A DNA stretch of 64,000 nucleotides from Gammaproteobacteria bacterium UBA4421 (GTDB lineage Bacteria > Pseudomonadota > Gammaproteobacteria > Pseudomonadales > Azotimanducaceae), in NCBI GenBank assembly GCA_002389675.1, contig DGQF01000028.1, forward strand, positions 100,066 to 164,065, written 5' to 3'. The notes below the pieces were generated by a model. The model saw only the letters and a list, made by a program, of their open reading frames with translations. It was not told the origin of the DNA and ran no database searches. Made by a program: the position numbers and the translations under genes. Positions 1 through 8,846 of this stretch are shown here, in pieces. Each line of letters opens with the position of its first letter. Positions within the stretch are counted from its first letter, which is position 1.

Positions 1-880
1 TTTGGCGCAATGTGTCTGCCTGCTTCGCTGTGGTGAGACTCGCAATTAAAGCCTCTCCTGTGTTGTGACCGTTGGGGTCTAGCTCATCCAGTGGCCGCAT
101 GCAGGCGGCGGACTGTCCAATGGCTTTAGCAAACAAGCCCTTGGCTAGAGGTGATGCCATGAGCGCACAGACGCTTTGTGAGCCCGCGGATTGGCCAAAA
201 ATAGTCATGTTGCCGGGGTTACCTCCGAATTGGGCGATGTTGTCTCTGATCCAGTTTAAGGCCGCGATTTTATCGAGCAGGCCGTAGTTGCCGCTGCTGT
301 TATGGCTGGATTCAGCGTTCAACAGTGGGTGTGCAAGAAATCCAAGTGGCCCTAACCGATAGTTGACCGTCACCACAATAACGCCTTGTCGAGCCAATTC
401 GGCGCCATTGAAGATAGCTTCATGGGAGCGGCCTGTGGTGTGGGATCCGCCGTGAAACCAGACCATGACTGCTTGATCGATGGCCGATGGTTGCCCCCAG
501 ATATTAAGATAAAGGCAATCTTCGCTGCGCTCAAAGCTGCCGCGGCTCCAGACAAAGTTGTCAACTGGTGCGGCCTGCCAGCAAGCGCTACCTGGCGTTA
601 GTGTAGGGAGAACCCCTGACCAAGATTGTGGTGCTTGAGGTGGTCGCCAACGCAGTTGATCTACCGGGGGCCGTGCATAGGGCACACCTTGAAAGACCCG
701 GATCGGCTCATTTGTCTGCGTCCAGCGGCCTTTTACCTTGCCGTGATAGGTCGTAACTGTCAGTGCTTGATCCACAGGCGGCTCCAGTGCGGTGGAGTGT
801 GGTTGCTCATTGCACCCGGCGGATAGGCTCAGGACTGCGAGGCCAAAGATGAGCGCGCGACAGCGAAACTTAAATGACAT
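1..880 (-). CDS. Carboxylesterase type B family lipoprotein (partial, C-terminus outside window)
   Basis: The reading frame opens at ATG 880 and runs off the left edge after about 293 codons. Residues 1-23 form a lipoprotein signal ending LSLSAGC, with the lipobox Cys at 23. The alpha/beta-hydrolase marks of carboxylesterase type B follow: FQGVPYA near 63-69, EDCLYLNIW at 120-128, the oxyanion-hole HGG at 143-145, and the nucleophile elbow GQSAG with Ser231. The catalytic Glu and His should lie beyond the edge. The substrate is unknown; the family hydrolyses carboxylic esters, and the lipid anchor implies action at the cell envelope. It is divergent from the RND operon that starts near 968. 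Confidence 0.88.
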   Translation of the reverse strand, partial: MSFKFRCRALIFGLAVLSLSAGCNEQPHSTALEPPVDQALTVTTYHGKVKGRWTQTNEPIRVFQGVPYARPPVDQLRWRPPQAPQSWSGVLPTLTPGSACWQAAPVDNFVWSRGSFERSEDCLYLNIWGQPSAIDQAVMVWFHGGSHTTGRSHEAIFNGAELARQGVIVVTVNYRLGPLGFLAHPLLNAESSHNSSGNYGLLDKIAALNWIRDNIAQFGGNPGNMTIFGQSAGSQSVCALMASPLAKGLFAKAIGQSAACMRPLDELDPNGHNTGEALIASLTTAKQADTLRQ

Positions 881-967
881 GTTGAACTGTGTCCAGGTGG
901 GGTTGCTTTTGAATAAAGCGTACACTGTTTGTCCCTCGGGAATAAGTTTATCTTAGCCCTGTAATTA

Positions 968-2149
968 ATGTGTTGGCTCGATGTGATGAATAAGGCTGTT
1001 AAGTTACTGTTGCCCTTGCTGATTGTTGCTGTTTCGCTGGGAATCGCGGTAGTGATGACGATGGTGAGGCCGGAAGCGAAGTTAGATCCGCCTGCATTAC
1101 CCAGTCTCTTAGTGGATGTGGGTGTTATTGAGCGTCGCGATGTTACCTTTAGCGTGCGCTCACAAGGCTCTGTTTCACCGCGTACTCAGACAACCCTGGT
1201 GGCTGAAGCCCAGGGTCAAATCATTGACGTATCCCCGGCATTTGTCAGTGGGGGATTCTTTCGCAAGGGAGACGTTTTAATTCGTATAGATCCGCGGAAT
1301 TACGAGGCTAACGTGAAACGCGCGCGAGCTAACGTAGCCCGGGCGGTCACGCAGTTGGAAACGGAGAGTGCGTTGGCCGGATACGCAGCGCAGGATTACG
1401 AACGACTGCGCCGGGTTAACCCCGACCAAGGGCCGGCGTCTGGTTTGGCCTTGCGTAAACCTCAAATGAAGCAGGCTTTGGCTGAATTGCATTCGACGGA
1501 GGCGGACTTAGATAAGGCGTTAGGTGATCTGGACCGGACGGTGATTCGAGCGCCTTATGATGGGATGGTTCGTAATAAAGTCGCCGATGTCGGCCAATAT
1601 GTCAGCCCCGGAACAACGCTGGGTGTGACTTTTGCCGTTGATATAGCGGAGGTGCGCCTGCCGGTGACTCAGAATGACTTGCAGTACCTGGATCTTGATC
1701 AATTGCGCGCCGATGTCCCCATCGCTGTGCGTTTAGAGGCCAATTTTGGTGGCGATACAGTCACGCGGCTGGGCACCATCAATAGGTCAGAAGGGGTCTT
1801 TGATACCTCTAGCCGGGTGCTTTATTTGGTTGCAGAAATCGAAGATCCCTATGGCTTAAACGACGATGAGCAAATTCCTTTGATTATGGGTACTTTTGTT
1901 GCGGCAGAAATTGGTGGGCAAGCTGCGGGCAAGCTTGCTGTTGTGCCTCGCTATGCCTTGCAGCGCGGGGGAACCTTGTGGCTGATTGATGATCAACTGC
2001 GCATCTTCCCGCGGCAAGTTGAGGTTGTGCGTCGGGATGAAGATTTTGTTTATATTGCCGAAGGTGTCGAGAATGGAGAGCGTTATTGTCTGACGCCGAT
2101 TGACCAGCCGTTGCCGGGTATGCAGGTTCGATTAGGCCGAGCGTCGTGA
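968..2149 (+). CDS. RND efflux transporter periplasmic adaptor (membrane fusion protein)
   Basis: This 393-residue protein has one N-terminal membrane segment (about residues 12-31) followed by the barrel-sandwich, alpha-hairpin and beta-barrel layout of HlyD/AcrA-type adaptors. Visible marks are VSPRTQTTLVAEAQGQI near residues 68-84, a hairpin rich in Ala/Glu/Leu, and VIRAPYDGMVRNKVADVGQYV near 193-213. It would bridge the pump encoded next to an outer-membrane channel. The stop codon overlaps the GTG of the pump gene by four bases, so translation is coupled. ATG 986 is an alternative start that removes six residues. No TolC-like gene lies in the window. Substrate unknown. Confidence 0.92.
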   Translation: MCWLDVMNKAVKLLLPLLIVAVSLGIAVVMTMVRPEAKLDPPALPSLLVDVGVIERRDVTFSVRSQGSVSPRTQTTLVAEAQGQIIDVSPAFVSGGFFRKGDVLIRIDPRNYEANVKRARANVARAVTQLETESALAGYAAQDYERLRRVNPDQGPASGLALRKPQMKQALAELHSTEADLDKALGDLDRTVIRAPYDGMVRNKVADVGQYVSPGTTLGVTFAVDIAEVRLPVTQNDLQYLDLDQLRADVPIAVRLEANFGGDTVTRLGTINRSEGVFDTSSRVLYLVAEIEDPYGLNDDEQIPLIMGTFVAAEIGGQAAGKLAVVPRYALQRGGTLWLIDDQLRIFPRQVEVVRRDEDFVYIAEGVENGERYCLTPIDQPLPGMQVRLGRAS

Positions 2150-5100
2150 CGCCATCGCCGCAACCGCGAGGGCTTATCGGGTGGTTTGCGACCAATCATG
2201 TTGCTGCTAATTTGCTGATGGTGTTTATCGTTGGCGCGGGCCTGTATGCCTTGTTTACGGTCAAAAAGGAAAGCTTTCCTAATATCGAATTTGATTATGT
2301 GCAGATTATGGTGCCATACCCGGGGGCAGGCCCGGAGGAGGTTGAAGAAGGCATTGTCATCAAGGTAGAAGAAGCCGTAGATGGCATCGAAGGGGTCAAG
2401 GAGGTGCGCGGTGTTGCTCGGGAAGGTTCCGGGTTAGTGACAATTGAGGTGATGCAAGGTTTCGATATCGGTGATGTCACCGATGAAGTAAAGCTCGCGG
2501 TTGATGGCATCAATACCTTTCCGCGAGATACAGAGAGACCCATGATCTCTAAGCTCAAATTCAATAAGGGTGCGTTGACTGTTCAGTTGTCGGGTGACCT
2601 GGATGAGGCGACGATGAAATCTCTGGCCGATGATATCCGAGATGAAATAACCGGACTACCCGAAGTCTCGGTAGCGGAGGTTCGCGGTGGGCGCCCGTTT
2701 GAGATTGCCATAGAAATACCCGAATTGACCTTGCGTGAATATGGCCTGACGTTAGCTCAGGTTGCCGATACGATTCGCCGCTGGTCAGTTGACTTGCCCG
2801 GCGGATCAATACGCACCGGATCTGGAGACATCCGTTTACGTGCCAATGGTCAGGCGTATACCGGCGAAGAGTTTGAGCAAATTGTGTTGCTGTCTAATGC
2901 CGATGGTACCCGAGTCCGGCTGGGTGATATCGCCAATGTGCGCGATGCTTTTGCAGATACGCAAATTTTTGCTTACTTCGATGGTAAGCCCAGCTTGGGT
3001 ATCAGCGTCATGTCCACTGAAAACGAAAGTGAACTGGTGATTGCTCAGGCGGTTCGTCGCTATGTTGACCAGCGCAACCAAAGCTTGCCCGAGCAAGTTA
3101 AATTGAGTGTTTGGGCGGATTCGACCTATTACCTGCAGGGCCGTATGGACATGTTGCTGGAAAATATGTTGATGGGTGCGTTGCTCGTATTTGTAATCCT
3201 GGGTCTATTTCTCGACATCAAGCTCGCCGCCTGGGTGATCGTTGGCTTGCCGGTTGCATTTTTTGGGGCGTTTATGTTGATGCCGATTGTGGGTGTTACG
3301 GTCAACGTCATGAGTCTTTTTGCCTTCATTGTTGTTCTCGGGATTGTGGTAGATGACGCGATAATCATTGCGGAGGCGGCTTATTCGGAGACAGAAGCTA
3401 AGGGTTATTCCGTGGCAAATATTGTGGCCGGCGCCCAGCGGGTGGCCATTCCAGCGACCTTTGGGGTTTTGACTTCGGTGATGGCGTTTTTGCCGCAACT
3501 ATTTGTGACCGGGCCTGTATCTGCGATCAATGCAGCCATTGGTTGGGTGGTCATCCTGTGTCTGTTGTTTTCGCTGGTTGAAAGTAAATTGATTCTGCCC
3601 TCACATCTGGCGTTGATGCGCCATGCACATAGTTCCAGGGGCGGTATTTCAGCTTGGGTGGACAAACACCTAAAACGATTCGTCCAAGAGGTCTATCAAC
3701 CTTTTTTGGCCCGAGCGATTGAGGCTCGGTACACCACGGTTGCAGTTTTTTTGAGTATGGTGATCCTTGCCATCGGTTTGGTTAGCGGTGGATTTGTCCG
3801 CTTTGTATTTTTTCCCGAGCTTGAAGAGGACTATGTGACCGCAAATCTGGTGCTCGCCGACGGCGCACCCGAAGCTCTGGCGGTGAATATTGTCAAGCAG
3901 ATGAGTTCCGCGTTAGATGAAGTGAACGAAGATATAAAAGCCGAGCGGGGTGACGATCGCGATGTTGTTGAACATACGTTTGCTTATGTAAGAAATGGCA
4001 CCTCCGGTTTTTTTCAGGTTGAACTGGCGAAGGAAAATCGTGAGATATCACCCAAAGAAGTTGAGCTTCGCTGGCGAGAGAAAGTGGGTGAAATAGCGGG
4101 CACAAAAGAGCTGCGGTTCTCTGGCTCACGGCATTTGGGCGGTGGCCCGCCGGTTGCGCTTAAAGTTCAAGGGCGATCTTTTGAAACAACCGAAGCGGCT
4201 GCAGGCGATCTTGCTGATCACCTCAGAACAATTCAGGGATTGTATGAGGTTGAACTGTCGGTAGATGCGGGCCCCGAAGAGATTAATTTACGCATTAAAC
4301 CTGAAGCCGAGATGCTTGGTGTCACGCTGGCGGATCTTGCCCGTCAGGTCAGAGAGGCCTTTTACGGCGCTGAGGCGCAGAGAATTCAACGAGGCACTCA
4401 AGACGTTAGGGTGATGGTCCGCTTCCCACAGGAAGAACGAGCGTCGGTGGGTAATTTAGAGCGGATGTGGATTCGCCTGCCCGATGGGCGTGAAATGCCT
4501 TTTAGTTCAGTGGCGGAATTTGAGATGGCGCCGGGCTACAGCCAGATTAATCGTTTGGATGGGCAGCGCACCATTTCGGTCACTGCAAAAGCTGATGTAA
4601 GTGTGGTTGAGCCGTCTAGATTGGTTGGTCAACTGACTCGGGAAGTTATTCCGGATTTAGTGGCTGCATACCCTGGGGTAAGCATTGATTTATCTGGAAG
4701 TTCGCGTGATGAAATCATCGGCGTGCAGGCGTTTGTGTACAGCCTTTTGGCGGCCTGTTTCGGAATTTATGCACTGATGGCCATTCCCCTGCGGTCCTAT
4801 TTGCAGCCGCTTATTATTATGAGTGTGATTCCGTTTGGCATAGTGGGCGCAATTTTTGGCCATATGGTCATGGGGCTTGCTGTCAGTAGCCTGTCTTTGT
4901 TTGGCATCATTGCGCTGGCCGGTGTTGTGGTGAATGACAGTTTGATTCTTGTGGATTACGTGAACAAAAATGTTGAGCAAGGCAAAGACGCGGCGACTGC
5001 CGCTATCGAGGGTGGGGGCGCTCGTTTTAGAGCAATTTTGCTGACGTCGTTGACTACTTTTTTTGGATTACTCCCGATTTTGTCTGAAACGTCAATGCAG

Positions 5101-5271
5101 GCGCAGATGGTGGTGCCAATGGCCGTTTCACTGGCTTTTGGCATTTTGTTTGCAACCGCAATCACTCTGATTCTAGTGCCGTGTCTTTACAACATCTTAG
5201 GTGATATCGGTTCAACAAGAAGTGTGCCCCAGCCGCAGTTGGCGGGGTCTCAGGCGGGCACTGATGGGTAA
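2146..5271 (+). CDS. RND family efflux pump, inner-membrane permease (AcrB/HAE1-like)
   Basis: A 1041-residue protein of usual RND length, starting at GTG 2146 inside the end of the adaptor gene. It has the duplicated RND design: TM1 near 20-40, a large periplasmic loop, a bundle of TM segments near 330-540, a second periplasmic loop, and a final bundle near 860-1020. The proton-relay pair in TM4 is intact as D403-D404 in the stretch GIVVDDAIIIAE. With the upstream adaptor it should form a proton-driven tripartite exporter. Members of this subclass export drugs, lipids or unknown compounds, and the sequence alone does not say which. Confidence 0.94.
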   Translation: MTPSPQPRGLIGWFATNHVAANLLMVFIVGAGLYALFTVKKESFPNIEFDYVQIMVPYPGAGPEEVEEGIVIKVEEAVDGIEGVKEVRGVAREGSGLVTIEVMQGFDIGDVTDEVKLAVDGINTFPRDTERPMISKLKFNKGALTVQLSGDLDEATMKSLADDIRDEITGLPEVSVAEVRGGRPFEIAIEIPELTLREYGLTLAQVADTIRRWSVDLPGGSIRTGSGDIRLRANGQAYTGEEFEQIVLLSNADGTRVRLGDIANVRDAFADTQIFAYFDGKPSLGISVMSTENESELVIAQAVRRYVDQRNQSLPEQVKLSVWADSTYYLQGRMDMLLENMLMGALLVFVILGLFLDIKLAAWVIVGLPVAFFGAFMLMPIVGVTVNVMSLFAFIVVLGIVVDDAIIIAEAAYSETEAKGYSVANIVAGAQRVAIPATFGVLTSVMAFLPQLFVTGPVSAINAAIGWVVILCLLFSLVESKLILPSHLALMRHAHSSRGGISAWVDKHLKRFVQEVYQPFLARAIEARYTTVAVFLSMVILAIGLVSGGFVRFVFFPELEEDYVTANLVLADGAPEALAVNIVKQMSSALDEVNEDIKAERGDDRDVVEHTFAYVRNGTSGFFQVELAKENREISPKEVELRWREKVGEIAGTKELRFSGSRHLGGGPPVALKVQGRSFETTEAAAGDLADHLRTIQGLYEVELSVDAGPEEINLRIKPEAEMLGVTLADLARQVREAFYGAEAQRIQRGTQDVRVMVRFPQEERASVGNLERMWIRLPDGREMPFSSVAEFEMAPGYSQINRLDGQRTISVTAKADVSVVEPSRLVGQLTREVIPDLVAAYPGVSIDLSGSSRDEIIGVQAFVYSLLAACFGIYALMAIPLRSYLQPLIIMSVIPFGIVGAIFGHMVMGLAVSSLSLFGIIALAGVVVNDSLILVDYVNKNVEQGKDAATAAIEGGGARFRAILLTSLTTFFGLLPILSETSMQAQMVVPMAVSLAFGILFATAITLILVPCLYNILGDIGSTRSVPQPQLAGSQAGTDG

Positions 5272-5297
5272 AAAACCGCGGGATATCCCGCGGTTTT
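5272..5297. terminator. Bidirectional intrinsic terminator between convergent genes
   Basis: These 26 bases form a perfect inverted repeat, with an A4 tract on the left and a T4 tract on the right and a GC-rich centre. The hairpin starts directly after the pump stop codon and ends eight bases before the stop of the convergent redox gene, so it can terminate both transcripts. Confidence 0.85.
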
Positions 5298-5305
5298 AAA
5301 GTGGG

Positions 5306-7123
5306 TTAGCGCGCTGCGGCTATTTCCGATGGCTTGGATTGTTCAATTGAGGCGCGCATTTCGACCGATTCTTCCTCGGTCAGAAAGCGGAAAAGCATTG
5401 CCCCGAACAACATTTCTTCCCAAGATTGCTCACCCCAAGTGACGTTGATGCTTGGGTCGGGGTTGGCTTTATTTTGAGCAGAGTTGTCCCACCAGTTGGT
5501 TTGTACGAGCTCGGTGCCCGCGGGTATGAATTTGGGTTCTTTAAACTCATAGTCGGTCTGCCAGTTGAAGTCGTAGTTGGGCACCGATAACAGCAACTCT
5601 TGTGTGCCATCCGGGTATTTCGCAACAAACTTGGCGGCTTTGCCTCTAAAATGGGCATGCGGCATTAAGTTGAAAAGCAGTGCGTCTTTGGGAATAGTGC
5701 GGCTGACTGTTTCGGCATGATTTTTTGCATGCGCGGGAATTTGAATGCGCGGGTTGGCCATAAACAGAGAGACGATTTTGTGGGTAGGTGGCTGGTCATA
5801 TATCCAGACTCCCATCTTTGATTCGTCAATGGTGGCGCGTCCAACTGGCGTATAGTGCATTTGGAACTCGATGGTTGCATCTGCCGGCAGGAATGTGCCG
5901 GTGCCCTCTGGAAATGCTTGGTTAGAGATGCCCGGTGCATACCCGCGCAATCCGCCTGTGCGCTGCAGACGGCCTTTGCGTTTGCCCTCTGTTGCGATAT
6001 GACCAAAGGTGGTGATGGTATGATGCAGGACAGCTCGATCACCCGGCATGATCTCAGCGGCATGTACCCAAACGTCTTTGCCTATCGGATTGTCGACAAA
6101 GTGATACTGATAATCGACAACTCCGCTGGCAGGGATTTCCATTGCCGGAATGTCAATCACGAAATCGGGCTCTCCCAAGAACTCGCCGGTGGCCCACTGT
6201 GGATATTGAAGGTCGGAAGTAGCCAGTAAATCCTCACCTGCACCCCGGGGTGCCCCTGCTTCGATCCAGTGAACCAATGTCTTGATTTCGGTGTCGGTCA
6301 GCGAGCGGTCGTTAGACCAATGCCCGTGCGCTGGATCTGCATGCCACGGTGGCATGCGTTGCGTGCGGATCACTTCGCGAATCATTAGAGAGAAACCGCG
6401 CACCATGTTGTAGTCGGTCATTGCCCATGGGCCAATGCCGCCCTCGCGATGACAGCTGACGCAGTTGTCCAGCAGAATTGGGGCGATGTCATCGCTGTAG
6501 GAGATGTTGGCGTGTTCAGCGCGTGCGGTTTTTTCGGGAAAATTGATGAGGCATCCGACTGCATTGGTACTGGCAAGCTCCACGGATTGCCCAGCCAGTA
6601 GATCGTCAATGGCGTCGCGCAGGTAGTGGTTAGACGCCTGCTCTTTTTGGTTCTCATACGTTAGGCGATCGTCAATGGCGCCGGTATAGACAATGGACCA
6701 TGTCTTGGGATCTACGACAAACACTTCGCCAGTTCTGACAAGGTCTAGGGCCTCGCCGATGATCTGGGTCTGGTCGATTAAAATAGGCATGTCGTAGCCA
6801 AAGGCTTCAGCCTCTTGGTTGATGCTGCCGCGATTGTCCTGAAGGTTGGCATTGAGCATGAAAAACTGGATGCCTTTATCCGCGTAGGTATCCCTGATGG
6901 TTTTAAAGGTGGGCATCGCGTTGCGCACGATGGGGCACCCATTGCCTTGTACCATAAATACAATGGCCGAGGCGTCGCTGTGATAGAAGAGCTCATGCGA
7001 CTGCCCGGTTTGGTCCAGTAGGCGGAAATTTTCCACCCGCGTATCGGCTTGGATAGCCCATGCGGCATTAGGTGAGCTTAAAAAAAGCACGCTTGCGAGC
7101 GCTAGGCAAAGAAGACGAATCAT
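5306..7123 (-). CDS. Secreted redoxin / cytochrome c / copper type II monooxygenase-like fusion protein
   Basis: A 605-residue protein with a signal peptide (1-23, cleavage after AWA). Residues about 25-175 are a thioredoxin-like redoxin domain with a single Cys in GCPIVRN (C63). A c-type heme motif CVSCH lies at 221-225, with a likely distal ligand in RMPPW (M257). Residues about 320-600 resemble the peptidylglycine monooxygenase (PHM) fold: HH at 367-368, QMHY (H423), HAH at 489-491 and EEM (M571) match the CuH and CuM ligand order of PHM/DBH. The domain families are established; a periplasmic copper/heme redox role is inference, and the substrate is unknown. It is transcribed alone and converges on the RND operon. 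Confidence 0.85.
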   Translation of the reverse strand: MIRLLCLALASVLFLSSPNAAWAIQADTRVENFRLLDQTGQSHELFYHSDASAIVFMVQGNGCPIVRNAMPTFKTIRDTYADKGIQFFMLNANLQDNRGSINQEAEAFGYDMPILIDQTQIIGEALDLVRTGEVFVVDPKTWSIVYTGAIDDRLTYENQKEQASNHYLRDAIDDLLAGQSVELASTNAVGCLINFPEKTARAEHANISYSDDIAPILLDNCVSCHREGGIGPWAMTDYNMVRGFSLMIREVIRTQRMPPWHADPAHGHWSNDRSLTDTEIKTLVHWIEAGAPRGAGEDLLATSDLQYPQWATGEFLGEPDFVIDIPAMEIPASGVVDYQYHFVDNPIGKDVWVHAAEIMPGDRAVLHHTITTFGHIATEGKRKGRLQRTGGLRGYAPGISNQAFPEGTGTFLPADATIEFQMHYTPVGRATIDESKMGVWIYDQPPTHKIVSLFMANPRIQIPAHAKNHAETVSRTIPKDALLFNLMPHAHFRGKAAKFVAKYPDGTQELLLSVPNYDFNWQTDYEFKEPKFIPAGTELVQTNWWDNSAQNKANPDPSINVTWGEQSWEEMLFGAMLFRFLTEEESVEMRASIEQSKPSEIAAAR

Positions 7124-7301
7124 GTGATGCTCCGAAAAGTTCTGAAATCCGACGTTTTAGCGTATCAAATTAACAAGGTTAGGCATACTGGCGTAACCAC
7201 CCGGGCTTTAGCTGCGTTATCTTCACCATCGTCAAGTTGTTGTTAGATCCGGTGGTAGGGTCGAACGCGGGGGGTCTGTCCTGTAGTATCGGCCAAACTT
7301 T

Positions 7302-8141
7302 GTGGTCAAGAGAATCAAATCTGTGTCCGGAAACGCCTTTTATTTTGATCAAGAAACGCGAACACAAGAGGCCGGTGAAATGCGTTATACCGGGCGCTTA
7401 TCGTCCGCTTGGAACATCGGCGACCATCCCAATGGCGGGTATATGGTAACGGTTGTGCTGAATGCGATTGCTCGAGTTGTAAGCCATCCCCACCCCGTAT
7501 CGGTGACGACGCATTTTTTGCGCCCGGGGGCACCGGAGGTCCCTTATGAGATTGACGTTCATGTGATTCGTATCGGCCGCACGGTCAGTCATGTGCGAGC
7601 GGCCTTTTCCCAGCAGGGGAAGGCGCGTATTGAAGTTTTGGCAGCATTTGCAGATTTGAGCTCAAAGGTGGGCATCGATGCGCAGATTACGCTTCCCGCG
7701 CCGGATCTGCCGCCGCCTGAGCATTGCTCAGCGCGATCTGCACAGGCTCAGAATCTGGAATTGCCGATCACGCAGCGAACCGATGTTCGCCTCCACCCGG
7801 ATTTGGCGGTGCCTGGACTTGGGCGGCGTGCACAAATTGCCGGATGGATCAGATTTGTCGATGAACGTCCGCCCGACACCCATGCTTTGGTGCTTTTTGC
7901 AGACGCCTTTCCGCCATCCCCTTTGAGTTTACTCGGGCCGATAGGCTGGGTACCCACGTTAGAGCTGACGGTGAATGTGATCAGACGTCCGGCGCCAGGT
8001 TGGGTATGTGCGCAGTTTACAACTGACGAGCTAGACCATGGTCGAATGATTGAAACAGGCGCACTTTGGGACAGCACGGGTGCACTGGTGGCGCAAAGCC
8101 GACAGTTAGGGCTGGTAATGAATCAAGCGGAAAAAAAATGA
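7302..8141 (+). CDS. Acyl-CoA thioesterase family protein (double hotdog)
   Basis: 279 residues from a GTG start. The N-terminal half carries the thioesterase-family signature AWNIGDHPNGGYMVTVVLNAI near residues 36-56, then SVTTHFLRPG and a block of basic/aromatic residues. The C-terminal half repeats a hotdog-like pattern around WIRFVDERPPD and LGPIGWVPTLELTVNV. Such proteins hydrolyse acyl-CoA thioesters. The exact substrate cannot be read from the sequence. It lies 21 bases before the next gene and is probably cotranscribed with it. Confidence 0.8.
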   Translation: MVKRIKSVSGNAFYFDQETRTQEAGEMRYTGRLSSAWNIGDHPNGGYMVTVVLNAIARVVSHPHPVSVTTHFLRPGAPEVPYEIDVHVIRIGRTVSHVRAAFSQQGKARIEVLAAFADLSSKVGIDAQITLPAPDLPPPEHCSARSAQAQNLELPITQRTDVRLHPDLAVPGLGRRAQIAGWIRFVDERPPDTHALVLFADAFPPSPLSLLGPIGWVPTLELTVNVIRRPAPGWVCAQFTTDELDHGRMIETGALWDSTGALVAQSRQLGLVMNQAEKK

Positions 8142-8162
8142 AACAGGGAAAAGGAGAGCAGA

Positions 8163-8744
8163 ATGGGTAGAGCGACAGATCATGAGGTTGTTTCCATTTA
8201 CCGGCATAGTGATGAGCAGTTAGAGCTGTTGCTTTGCAAAGCACCTGAGTGTGTTTTGATGTGGGGTACAAAAGATCATTGGCCGGTGGGTGTGGTGCAT
8301 TCATATGTTTGGCGTGAGGGTAAATTTTGGATCACGTTTGCGGCTCACCGGCACCGTGCTGCGGCCATTCGGCGTGATCCGCGTGTATCTGTTACTGTCA
8401 GTGGACGAACCAGTGATGATCCCGATTGTCCGCTGGGTGCCGTAACGGCAAAGGGGCGGGCTGAATTTGTTGCGGCACGGGAGGACAAGCTTGCCTTTTA
8501 TCGTGCGTTGGCGCACAAGGTTTCGCCGCTTGATCAGCAGGGTGAAGATGACTTTTTTGCGCTGCTTGACTCCCCCTTGCGTGAGGTGATCAAAGTCAGT
8601 CCAGAAAAGTGGATTTCATTTGATGCAGAAAAGTCTGCCAGGGATCGAGCCGGATTGTTGAGTGAGTCGGAAAAATCGCCCTTACAGAGTGCGGATGCTC
8701 ACCGATTAGCGCGTGAACGTGAGCGCCGAGGTGAAGTGGAGTAG
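8163..8744 (+). CDS. Pyridoxamine 5'-phosphate oxidase-like (split-barrel flavin-binding fold) protein
   Basis: 193 residues, with a clear ribosome-binding site (AAGGAGAG) before the ATG. The central part (PVGVVHSYVWREGKFWITF, HRHRAAAIRRDPRVSVTVSG, then GRAEFV) follows the split barrel of PPOX-like proteins that bind FMN or F420. The C-terminal 40 residues are charged and probably form a helix. It is too divergent to be called PdxH. It may act on small molecules or simply bind flavin. It follows the thioesterase gene by 21 bases and ends just before a shared terminator. Confidence 0.72.
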   Translation: MGRATDHEVVSIYRHSDEQLELLLCKAPECVLMWGTKDHWPVGVVHSYVWREGKFWITFAAHRHRAAAIRRDPRVSVTVSGRTSDDPDCPLGAVTAKGRAEFVAAREDKLAFYRALAHKVSPLDQQGEDDFFALLDSPLREVIKVSPEKWISFDAEKSARDRAGLLSESEKSPLQSADAHRLARERERRGEVE

Positions 8745-8769
8745 GGATTGGTTGCTTGTTGATGCAAAA

Positions 8770-8793
8770 AAAACGCCCCGTGGGGGGCGTTTT
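8770..8793. terminator. Bidirectional intrinsic terminator (flavin-fold gene on +, ssrA on -)
   Basis: The stem AAAACGCCCC pairs with GGGGCGTTTT at 8784-8793 around a four-base loop. On the minus strand it is followed by a run of eight T, which makes it the likely ssrA terminator. On the plus strand the T run is shorter but usable for the upstream gene. Confidence 0.85.
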
Positions 8794-8798
8794 CTGCA

Positions 8799-8820
8799 GC
8801 GTTTCAAGAATTTGAAACGC
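8799..8820. other. Stem-loop just downstream of the tmRNA 3' end
   Basis: GCGTTTCAA pairs with TTGAAACGC across a four-base loop (9 bp stem). On the minus strand it begins nine bases after the encoded CCA of ssrA and lies before the U-rich terminator. It may guide 3' processing of the precursor tmRNA; that role is inferred. Confidence 0.5.
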
Positions 8821-8829
8821 CGTTTTTGA

Positions 8830-8846
8830 TGGTGGAGGCGGCGGGG
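8830..8846 (-). ncRNA. ssrA: tmRNA 3' exon (T-stem 3' strand, acceptor 3' strand, CCA)
   Basis: Only 17 nt: CCCCGCCGCCTCCACCA. It supplies the 3' side of the T-stem and acceptor stem and an encoded CCA. Without splicing, the aminoacylatable end is separated from the T-loop by 292 nt. Confidence 0.88.

Noticed and set aside
8163..8744. PdxH (pyridoxamine phosphate oxidase proper)
   Set aside because: The split-barrel pattern is present but the PdxH C-terminal signature is not, so only the superfamily is called.
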